A stretch of DNA of 21,576 bases from NCBI GenBank assembly GCA_937894825.1, contig CALCQT010000398.1, positions 1 through 21,576 on the forward strand, read 5' to 3'. The notes under the pieces were generated by a model that saw nothing but the letters and a program-made list of their open reading frames with translations, ran no database searches and was not told where the DNA came from. Below, one piece after another: positions 15,249-21,576 of the stretch. The DNA comes from an uncultured Anaerolineaceae bacterium (lineage in GTDB: Bacteria; Chloroflexota; Anaerolineae; Anaerolineales; Anaerolineaceae). Position 1 is the first letter of the stretch; each line of letters starts with the position of its first letter. The position numbers were made by a program, and so were the translations under genes.

Positions 15249-16076
15249 ATGGAAATTTGCGAGCTAAAAAAAAGAGCGAACCGTTATCGAGTCAAAACCC
15301 TGGAAATTATTAAGAGCGCGAATGCTGGGCATACAGGAGGAGACCTTTCTTGTATTGATATTCTGACGGTTTTGTATAACGATGTCTTGAATATCTCTCC
15401 TGAAAAAATTAAAGACCCGGATCGGGATCGTTACATTCAATCGAAAGGTCACGCCGCAGAAGCGTTATATGCAGTGTTGTCTGAACTTGACTATATTCCC
15501 GCAGACTGGGTTAAACAGGTTGGCGGCTATCTTTCACCGGCCACCGGTCACCCCACTAATAATCTCCCCGGCGTAGAACAGAACACGGGCGCCTTAGGGC
15601 ATGGCCTGTCAGTGTCGGTCGGGATTGCATTGGCGGCGAAGCTGGATGGAAAAAAGTATCGTGTCTTCACGTTGGTGGGTGATGGCGAGCTGGCGGAAGG
15701 CTCCAATTGGGAAGCCTGTATGGCGGCAGCAAATTTCAAATTGGATAATCTGGTGGTGATCGTTGACCGGAACAGGCTGCAAATTTCCGGATCAACAGAG
15801 GATGTGATGGCGTTAGAACCGCTGAAATTAAAATTTGAAGCATTTGGGTTTGCTGTACATGAAGTTGATGGGAATGACATCGCAGCGTTAAAGGACATTT
15901 TTTCAGCGGTGCCTTTTGAAACGGGCAAACCAAGCCTGATTCTGGCGAATACGATCAAGGGAAAGGGAATCAGCTATATGGAAAACCAATTGAAATGGCA
16001 CCATCGTGTTCCCACGGAAGAACAGTACTCACAGGCAATGGATGAGCTTCGTCAGGAAAAGGAGGAGCTGGTATGA
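15249..16076 (+). CDS. transketolase, N-terminal (TPP-binding) subunit
   Basis: 275-residue half-transketolase. It carries the pyrophosphate/Mg domain: ANAGHTGG with the conserved His near the start, SKGHAAEALYAVL, NTGALGHGLSVSVG, the TPP motif GDGELAEGSNWEA to VDRNRLQ, and IKGKGISYMEN followed by WHHRVPTEEQY. Full transketolases are about 650 residues, so this is the split form common in anaerobes and in dedicated catabolic operons. The next gene overlaps it by 4 bases (ATGA), implying coupled translation and a heteromeric enzyme. First gene of the operon, with GAGGA before the ATG. The acceptor is unknown, since split forms serve pentose phosphates, apulose-4-phosphate and sulfosugars among others. 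Confidence 0.92.
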   Translation: MEICELKKRANRYRVKTLEIIKSANAGHTGGDLSCIDILTVLYNDVLNISPEKIKDPDRDRYIQSKGHAAEALYAVLSELDYIPADWVKQVGGYLSPATGHPTNNLPGVEQNTGALGHGLSVSVGIALAAKLDGKKYRVFTLVGDGELAEGSNWEACMAAANFKLDNLVVIVDRNRLQISGSTEDVMALEPLKLKFEAFGFAVHEVDGNDIAALKDIFSAVPFETGKPSLILANTIKGKGISYMENQLKWHHRVPTEEQYSQAMDELRQEKEELV

Positions 16077-17026
16077 TGAGACCGCTTGAAAAAGGCGTGG
16101 CGAATTTGGAGCACATGGCTGCGGTGTTGACGGCTCAGGCGGAGAATGATCCCAACCTTTTGATTGTGACCAGTGACTCACGAGGGTCCGGCAAGGTTGG
16201 CGGTTTTGCGGAGAGGTTTCCGAAACAGCTTGTTGAAGTCGGGATCGCCGAGCAAAATTCAGTGGGGATTTCGGCCGGGCTGGCTTCCTGTGGGAAAAAG
16301 GTGTTCACGATCTCTCCCGGAAGTTTCCTTTCTGCGCGGGCATTGGAACAAGTGAAAAATGATGTGGCTTATTCAAAGAATCCGGTGGCGCTGCTGGGGA
16401 TCAGTTCAGGGGTTAGTTACGGCGGCTTGGGAGCGACGCATCACTCGCTTCATGATTTGGCGGCGCTGCTGGCGATTCCGGATCTGGATTTGATTGTGCC
16501 GGCGGATAACGCCGAGACAGAAGCGGCGCTTTTGTCCTACCTCGAAAATCCGCGGCCGGTGTATATCCGCTTCGGGAAGAAGGCGATGCCGCATTTTTAC
16601 GAGTCTTCAAAAGACGTGAAGATTGGAAATATTTCAATTCTTAATGAAGGTAAGGATGTCTTGATTCTTGCCACAGGCGAACCATTGGCAGAGTCATATG
16701 AAGCAGTGACGAATCTTGAAAAAGAAGGAGTTTCGTGCTCGTTGGTTAGCGTTCATACACTTTCTCCATTTGATGAAACTACAGTTCTTGATCTCGCATC
16801 TCAGACTAAGGCGATTCTTACGGTTGAGGAGCATTCGGTTTATGGCGGTTTAGGTAGTCTGGTAGCCAGCTTGCTTATGGAGAAGCGGATCTGGCGACCA
16901 TTGGGAAAAATAGGGTTCCCCAGAGAGGAATTAGTTACAGGGAATCAAGGTGAGATTTTTAGACACTATGGAATTTCACCTTATGGCATTGAATCTTACG
17001 TTACGAAAATGTTAAAAAAAGTATAG
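16073..17026 (+). CDS. transketolase, C-terminal (pyrimidine-binding) subunit
   Basis: 317-residue partner of the preceding gene. The catalytic Glu that activates TPP lies in VEVGIAEQN, and GVSYGGLGATHHSLHDLAAL plus DLIVPADNAETE are transketolase landmarks. The last 130 residues form the transketolase C-terminal domain (VLILATGEPLAESYEAV, TVEEHSVYGGLGSLV). The start ATG 16073 overlaps the previous stop and has GGAGGAG upstream; a second ATG follows at once. The G+C content drops abruptly near base 16600: 70 of 120 bases in 16441-16560 against 48 of 120 in 16621-16740. This marks the boundary with the A+T-rich transport genes that follow. Confidence 0.92.
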   Translation: MMRPLEKGVANLEHMAAVLTAQAENDPNLLIVTSDSRGSGKVGGFAERFPKQLVEVGIAEQNSVGISAGLASCGKKVFTISPGSFLSARALEQVKNDVAYSKNPVALLGISSGVSYGGLGATHHSLHDLAALLAIPDLDLIVPADNAETEAALLSYLENPRPVYIRFGKKAMPHFYESSKDVKIGNISILNEGKDVLILATGEPLAESYEAVTNLEKEGVSCSLVSVHTLSPFDETTVLDLASQTKAILTVEEHSVYGGLGSLVASLLMEKRIWRPLGKIGFPREELVTGNQGEIFRHYGISPYGIESYVTKMLKKV

Positions 17027-17099
17027 TAATACGAGACTGTATTGGTGAGTAAAAATATTTTTGTGCAATTTGGCATAAAAAAGTTTAAAGGAGAAAAAA

Positions 17100-18107
17100 A
17101 TGAAAAAAGGTATTTTGTTGTTTGTGCTTGTCGCTGTTTTAATGGCTTCTTTTGTTACAGTTGTGTCTGCGCAGGATACTACAGATATAGAAATATATTG
17201 GGTTGGGAAAACACTGAACAACCCTTGGTGGATATCTGTCGCAGATTTTGCTCAAAGAGAAGCTGACGCATTAGGTGTTAACCTAACAATTGCATTCCCA
17301 CAGGAAGAAGTTGACCTTGAAAAGCAAGTTTCAATGATAGATGCAGCTATTGAAATGCAAGTTGATGCTTTAGTTGTGTCTGCTACTAGTTCTGATGGAG
17401 TAATCCCTGCGATTCAACGTGCTAAAAACGCAGGCATCAAAATTGTAAATTTTGATACAAGGATTAGTGACAAATCCTTAATTGATGCTTTCGTTGGTGG
17501 CGACGATGAATTGGGCGCTTATAAAGCTGGTAAATACATTGCCGAAAAACTTGGAGGGAAAGGCGAGGTAGCAATTATTACAGGTTTACTTGAGCAATCT
17601 ACAGGTGTTGACCGGAGAGCCGGTTTCTTAAGGGCTGTAGCTGAATATCCGGAAATTAAAGTGGTCGCTGAGCAAAGTGCTGATTGGGCAAGTGATAAAG
17701 CCGCGAATGCGACAATGAATATTTTAACTGCTCACCCAGAGGTCCAAGCGATTTTTGCATGTAATGATCAAATGGCTGTTGGCATGGTCAATGCCGCTCG
17801 TTCTTCTGGAAAATCAAATGAGGACCTGATTTTAGTTGGCTATGATGGAATTTTGGATGCTGTTAATATGGTAATGGATGGCACATTAGATGCGTTTGTT
17901 TCGTTGCCTAACCTTGATGAGGGAGCTATGGGTGTAAAATTGGCGACCGCATTGATTCTTAACGAAGATTATGAATACAGTAGAGAGATATTGTACGATT
18001 GTACTTTGGTCACGAAAGAATATGAAGAAGGTTTAACTGATCAGACAATTTATGAATATGCTGCGGAAAGATTTCCATTACGTGGGCTGACTGAAAAAGG
18101 GTATTAA
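17100..18107 (+). CDS. CUT2 (ribose-type) sugar ABC transporter binding protein
   Basis: 335 residues, periplasmic-binding-protein fold of the RbsB/PBP type I group. A signal peptide (2-24) ends VVSA24 before QD, with no lipobox Cys. The mature part starts IEIYWVGKTLNNPWW and contains AIEMQVDALVVSATSSDGVIPAI, AGIKIVNFDTRI, GEVAIITG and IFACNDQMAVG followed by LVGYDG, all family landmarks. Asp and Asn residues in those loops normally bind sugar hydroxyls. The ribosome site is AAAGGAG. It follows the transketolase C gene by 73 bases and precedes its ATPase and permease, so it is the substrate receptor of locus 2. The ligand may be a pentose, tetritol or branched sugar. Confidence 0.92.
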   Translation: MKKGILLFVLVAVLMASFVTVVSAQDTTDIEIYWVGKTLNNPWWISVADFAQREADALGVNLTIAFPQEEVDLEKQVSMIDAAIEMQVDALVVSATSSDGVIPAIQRAKNAGIKIVNFDTRISDKSLIDAFVGGDDELGAYKAGKYIAEKLGGKGEVAIITGLLEQSTGVDRRAGFLRAVAEYPEIKVVAEQSADWASDKAANATMNILTAHPEVQAIFACNDQMAVGMVNAARSSGKSNEDLILVGYDGILDAVNMVMDGTLDAFVSLPNLDEGAMGVKLATALILNEDYEYSREILYDCTLVTKEYEEGLTDQTIYEYAAERFPLRGLTEKGY

Positions 18108-18170
18108 AAAAAAGATTTCAGCGATTGATAATATCCAAGATGGAATACTGAAAATTTGAAGGAATAGGTG

Positions 18171-18210
18171 ATGTTGGTTCATTTTCTGTCGACAGAAAAT
18201 GAACCAACAT
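18171..18210. repeat. perfect 40-bp palindrome between binding-protein and ATPase genes
   Basis: ATGTTGGTTCATTTTCTGTC (18171-18190) is followed directly by its exact reverse complement (18191-18210), with GTCGAC at the centre. In RNA this gives an 18-bp stem with a 4-base loop. No T-run follows, so it is not a standard terminator. In many binding-protein operons such a stem protects the upstream mRNA, keeping receptor level above that of the membrane parts. Confidence 0.85.
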
Positions 18211-18249
18211 TGAATAGAAAAATTGGCAAAGATACTTAATTGAGGAAAA

Positions 18250-19764
18250 ATGGAAGAGTCTAGACGCCTCCTTGAATTTCGTAACATTTCTAAAAACTTC
18301 CCTGGAGTTAAAGCTATTGATGATGTTTCAATGAGTTTTTTTGAGGGAGAAATAGTCGCACTCTTGGGAGAAAATGGAGCGGGAAAATCCACCTTGATGA
18401 AAATTCTGAGCGGTGCGTATATAAGAGATGGCGGCGATATAATTTTGGATGAAGAAATTCTTCCACATGTATATTCCCCCTCAGATGCGCGTAAGTTTGG
18501 AATTGCAATTATTTACCAGGAACTTAGTTTGATTTCTGAGTTAACTGTCATGGAGAACATATATTTAACTCATGAACCGAAGTCATTTCCCAATGTAATT
18601 GATTTTAAAAAAATGAATCAAATGGCGAGGAATCAACTTGACAAATTAGGAGCGAATGTTGATCCCCAAAAAAACGTTAAGGAATTACCTCTCTCAGAAA
18701 AACAAATGGTTGAAATTGCGAAGGCATTAGCAGTTGATTGTAAGGTAATCGTAATGGATGAACCTACTACATCATTAACTTGGGAAGATTCTGCTAAGCT
18801 TTTTGACATTATCCGAAAATTAAAAAAACAGAAAATTACTGTTATTTATATTTCCCACAGACTGGATGAGATTTTTCAAATATGTGATCGTGCAATAGTC
18901 ATGCGAGATGGCGTTGTTGTTGGAGAAAAAAGAATTAAAGAATGTAGCCAAGATGAAATAATCGAATTAATGTGTGGAAAGGTACTTCAGGCAGATTTAA
19001 AGCCCCAAAAGGCTTCTATGCAAATTGTTCGAAAAGAAAAAATTCTTGAAGCTGAACATTTCTCTGATGGTAAGTTTATCAATGATATTAATCTTTCGAT
19101 ATATAAAGGAGAGATATTGGGGATTGGAGGACTGATAGGATCTAAAAGAACAGAATTATTTCGAATGATATGTGGCATTGATCCTAAACAGCAAGGAATT
19201 TTAAAAATCAAAGACAGAGTCGTTTCAATAAGAAATGCTGAAGATGCAATAAAGAATGGATTGGGTTACTTAAGTGAAAATCGTAAGGAAGATGGTCTGT
19301 CTTTAGGTCTAAGTGTTGAAGAAAATATCGTTCAAAGTAATTATCAACCTGTAAATCGATACGGCATTGTAAGTTGGGAAAAGGTAGAAAAAATTTCCAA
19401 TGATTTTATTAAGACATTGAATATAAAAGGTAACTCATCTACGAAGGTCATAAATCTTAGCGGCGGAAATCAACAAAAGGTTTCAATATCAAAATGGCTG
19501 CATGCAGAATGCGATATTTTGATTTTTGATGAACCAACAAAAGGCATCGACGTTAATTCGAAAGCAGAAATACACCAATTAATCCGCGATTTTGTTAAAA
19601 ACGAGGGCAAAGCAGCAGTTGTTATTTCTTCAGATATTAATGAATTGTTAGCTGTTAGCGACAGATTACTGATTATGTCAAAGGGAAAAATTGTTGGCGA
19701 ATTTTTTGATGGTGAAATTGAAGAAACATCAGTACTTAAATGTGTTACCACAAAAGGGATTTGA
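18250..19764 (+). CDS. CUT2 sugar ABC transporter ATP-binding protein (RbsA-like, two domains)
   Basis: 504 residues with two fused nucleotide-binding domains, the usual CUT2 arrangement. The first has Walker A GENGAGKST, a signature-region LPLSEKQMVEIAKAL and Walker B VIVMDEPTTSL. The second has the degenerate P-loop GLIGSKRTE, a full LSGGNQQKV signature and Walker B ILIFDEPTKGIDV. Loss of the second Walker A Lys-Ser is normal in RbsA-type proteins, so a single active ATP site is expected. ATG 18250 has GAGG close upstream. It lies downstream of the palindrome and 2 bases before the permease start, and energises import of the sugar bound by the 17100 gene product. Codon use is A+T-rich. Confidence 0.95.
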   Translation: MEESRRLLEFRNISKNFPGVKAIDDVSMSFFEGEIVALLGENGAGKSTLMKILSGAYIRDGGDIILDEEILPHVYSPSDARKFGIAIIYQELSLISELTVMENIYLTHEPKSFPNVIDFKKMNQMARNQLDKLGANVDPQKNVKELPLSEKQMVEIAKALAVDCKVIVMDEPTTSLTWEDSAKLFDIIRKLKKQKITVIYISHRLDEIFQICDRAIVMRDGVVVGEKRIKECSQDEIIELMCGKVLQADLKPQKASMQIVRKEKILEAEHFSDGKFINDINLSIYKGEILGIGGLIGSKRTELFRMICGIDPKQQGILKIKDRVVSIRNAEDAIKNGLGYLSENRKEDGLSLGLSVEENIVQSNYQPVNRYGIVSWEKVEKISNDFIKTLNIKGNSSTKVINLSGGNQQKVSISKWLHAECDILIFDEPTKGIDVNSKAEIHQLIRDFVKNEGKAAVVISSDINELLAVSDRLLIMSKGKIVGEFFDGEIEETSVLKCVTTKGI

Positions 19765-19766
19765 AT

Positions 19767-20720
19767 ATGCCTCATAACAATAAGATAGCTATAAAAAAAG
19801 TTTTGTCTGGGAATTTTGGGACTGTCCTAGTACTGATTTTCTTAATGTGCATTATGACGATATTAACGCCCAAGTTTTTTACGGTAAGTAATTTAACGAA
19901 TATTTTGATCCAAAGTGCTACAAATGCAATTATTGCTGTTGGAATGACATTTGTAATCGTCTCCGGTAATACAGACATCTCTGTGGGCGCAATTTTGGCG
20001 ATGTCTTCTTGTGTTGGGGCACAGGTAATGAAGTCATCTGGTAGTATTCCATTGGGGTTATTTGCTTCGATTTTAGCGGGATGTGCTTTGGGATTGTTCA
20101 ATGGAACCCTTATTGCATTCTTGGAATTTCCGCCGTTTATCGTAACTTTGTCTACTATGTGGTTATTCCGAGGACTCGCATATTTGTTTACTGAAGGAAG
20201 AGCAATCGTTGGTCTCCCGGAAAGTATGATGAATTTTGCCAATGGTAAATTCGTTCTTCCATACATTGTTTGGGTGATGTTAATCATTTATATTTCTTGC
20301 CATTTTTTACTGCAGAAGACTGTTTTTGGTAGAAAAGTTGTTGCGGTTGGTGACAGCAAAGAATCTGCACGCTTATCCGGTATTAATGTAAAAAAAATAA
20401 CATTTATCGTTTTTGTTATGTCAGGATTTTTCTCTGCAATTAGTGGGATTGTATACATGTCTCGGTTGAATTCTGGGCAACCAATTGCCGGACAAAGTTA
20501 TGAGATGTATGCAATTGCTGCATCTGTGATTGGTGGAGCAAGTCTTACTAAAGGGGGAATTGGAAATATACTCGGCACATTAATTGGGGCAATCTTTATA
20601 GCTGTGCTGCAAAATGGGCTAATTATTTTAAATGTGAGTACATATTGGCAACAAGTTGCCATGGGGATTGTAGTTTTATTAGCAATTGGGTTGGATAAAC
20701 TACGTAAACGAATGAGCTAG
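19767..20720 (+). CDS. CUT2 sugar ABC transporter permease (RbsC-like)
   Basis: 317-residue membrane protein with about 8-10 helices. The RbsC-family landmark GMTFVIVSGNTDISVGAILAM (GMTFVIITGGIDLSVG in relatives) and VGDSKESARLSGINV followed by GIVYMSRLNSGQP are present, with GGASLTKGGIGNILGTLIGA near the end. The frame is open from an ATG at 19740 inside the ATPase gene, but the ATG at 19767 is preceded by AAAAGGG at about 8 bases and follows the ATPase stop by 2 bases, so it is the better start. It forms the homodimeric channel of the importer. Confidence 0.93.
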   Translation: MPHNNKIAIKKVLSGNFGTVLVLIFLMCIMTILTPKFFTVSNLTNILIQSATNAIIAVGMTFVIVSGNTDISVGAILAMSSCVGAQVMKSSGSIPLGLFASILAGCALGLFNGTLIAFLEFPPFIVTLSTMWLFRGLAYLFTEGRAIVGLPESMMNFANGKFVLPYIVWVMLIIYISCHFLLQKTVFGRKVVAVGDSKESARLSGINVKKITFIVFVMSGFFSAISGIVYMSRLNSGQPIAGQSYEMYAIAASVIGGASLTKGGIGNILGTLIGAIFIAVLQNGLIILNVSTYWQQVAMGIVVLLAIGLDKLRKRMS

Positions 20721-20756
20721 ATTCTTATTAATAATCAAATGTAAAAAGGAGAAAAA

Positions 20757-21576
20757 ATGACAATACCAGAAAAAATGAATGCAGTTATGTGTTATGGCCC
20801 TAACGACTATAGATACGAATCAATTCCGGTTCCAGTGATTGATGAAGATGAAATATTAATTAAGGTTGAAGCCTGTGGAATTTGCGCTGGTGACACAAAG
20901 AGTTATCATGGAGCTGCGATGTTCTGGGGCGGTGGTGTATTACCTCCCTGGAATCAGGCTCCAGTGGTAGCTGGGCATGAATTTATTGGAAGAGTTGCGA
21001 AAATCGGGGAAAAAGCGAGAAAAAAACATAGTCTTGAGGTTGGGGATCGGGCTATTGCGGAACAAATCGTTCCCTGTGGAGAGTGTAGATTCTGCAAATC
21101 AGGCGAATATTGGATGTGCGAAACAAATAATATTCATGGACATCAGAAGATTGTTGCGGAAGGTGGCATGGCAGAATATATGAAATATGGTAAAAGAGAT
21201 GTCGTTCATAAAGTGTCAAAAACCATTAAACCGGAATACGCTGCCATGTTGGAACCTCTTTCATGTTCAGTTCATACAATTGAAAGGGCACAAATTAAAT
21301 TTAATGATGCTGTCGTTATCGCTGGTATGGGTCCAATAGGATTATGCAAATTACAATTAGCTAAATTAAAGAATCCTAAGATGTTAATTGCGCTTGATAC
21401 AAAAGACTCCAGACTTGATGTCGCTAAAAAGCTTGGAGCTGACATTGTGTTAAACCCATTATCTTGTGATGTGGTCGCTGAAGTTAAAAACCTCACCGAT
21501 GGATACGGGTGTGACATATATATACACAATACTGGGCATCCGTCTGGAGTAATACAAGGCTTGGAAATGATCAGAA
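20757..21576 (+). CDS. zinc-dependent MDR sugar-alcohol dehydrogenase (3' end outside window)
   Basis: The first 273 residues of a medium-chain dehydrogenase. Seen: catalytic zinc ligands C43 (CGICAGD) and H74-E75 (GHE), four structural zinc cysteines at 107, 110, 113 and 121, and the NAD-binding GMGPIG turn with an Asp at the end of the next strand (LIALDTKD), which favours NAD over NADP. The N-terminal AGDTKSYHGAAMFWGGG and MLEPLSCSVHTIERA resemble erythritol/L-threitol dehydrogenases as I recall them; sorbitol, threonine or butanediol enzymes are alternatives. AAAAAGGAG precedes the ATG, 36 bases after the permease. As part of the operon it probably oxidises the imported polyol to a ketose. 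Confidence 0.85.
   Translation, partial: MTIPEKMNAVMCYGPNDYRYESIPVPVIDEDEILIKVEACGICAGDTKSYHGAAMFWGGGVLPPWNQAPVVAGHEFIGRVAKIGEKARKKHSLEVGDRAIAEQIVPCGECRFCKSGEYWMCETNNIHGHQKIVAEGGMAEYMKYGKRDVVHKVSKTIKPEYAAMLEPLSCSVHTIERAQIKFNDAVVIAGMGPIGLCKLQLAKLKNPKMLIALDTKDSRLDVAKKLGADIVLNPLSCDVVAEVKNLTDGYGCDIYIHNTGHPSGVIQGLEMIR

Noticed and set aside
19084..19764. Missing Walker A lysine in the second ATPase domain of the RbsA-like protein
   Set aside because: GxxGSxRTE in place of a P-loop is normal for this family, so it is not a novelty.
19740..19766. Earlier ATG for the RbsC-like permease inside the ATPase gene
   Set aside because: The ATG at 19767 has a better ribosome site and a typical N-terminus.
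1..21576. tRNA, rRNA, CRISPR, transposase or phage genes
   Set aside because: None seen on either strand: no cloverleaf-like segments, no regularly spaced repeats, no integrase or transposase motifs.

Overview
The window looks like a contig from a short-read assembly, possibly metagenomic, of an anaerobic, sugar-fermenting bacterium. The protein families, an ftsZ placed outside any division/cell-wall cluster, and binding proteins with export signals but no clear lipobox suggest a Chloroflexota member of the Anaerolineae type. That assignment is inference from sequence character, not from a database search.

Layout. (1) 2-4872 holds core genes: the 3' two-thirds of gyrA on the + strand, converging on a three-gene minus-strand cluster (TIM-barrel-like protein, ftsZ, 72-residue protein). 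A perfect 22-bp hairpin sits between the converging genes. (2) 4873-5211 has no gene and carries three inverted repeats, followed by an APC amino-acid permease (5212-6591). (3) 6823-13927 is a first sugar locus. On the minus strand are two CUT1 ABC permeases, an EamA transporter, a NagB-like protein and a PfkB kinase. The matching solute-binding protein is on the + strand across a 349-bp divergent gap, with a GntR/UTRA regulator downstream of it. No CUT1 ATPase is present. (4) 14113 to the end is a second sugar locus. A SorC/DeoR-type regulator faces an operon of split transketolase (N and C halves), CUT2 binding protein, double ATPase, permease and a zinc-dependent polyol dehydrogenase cut by the window end.

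How it fits together. Locus 2 reads as import of a small sugar or sugar alcohol, oxidation by the dehydrogenase, and two-carbon transfer by the split transketolase. Control would be by the SorC regulator through three copies of a TGAATAATTATTCA-like box that overlap two back-to-back promoters. A tetritol or apiose-type substrate is the best guess. Locus 1 could serve an amino sugar or related hexose, but its NagB-like enzyme has lost residues needed for deamination.

Most notable points: 29 bases identical to the Illumina TruSeq adapter sit inside the EamA gene and translate in frame (assembly artefact). FtsZ has His in place of the second catalytic Asp of its T7 loop. The GyrA box is degenerate. 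A perfect 40-bp palindrome separates the CUT2 binding-protein gene from its ATPase gene. G+C drops sharply inside the transketolase C-half gene.
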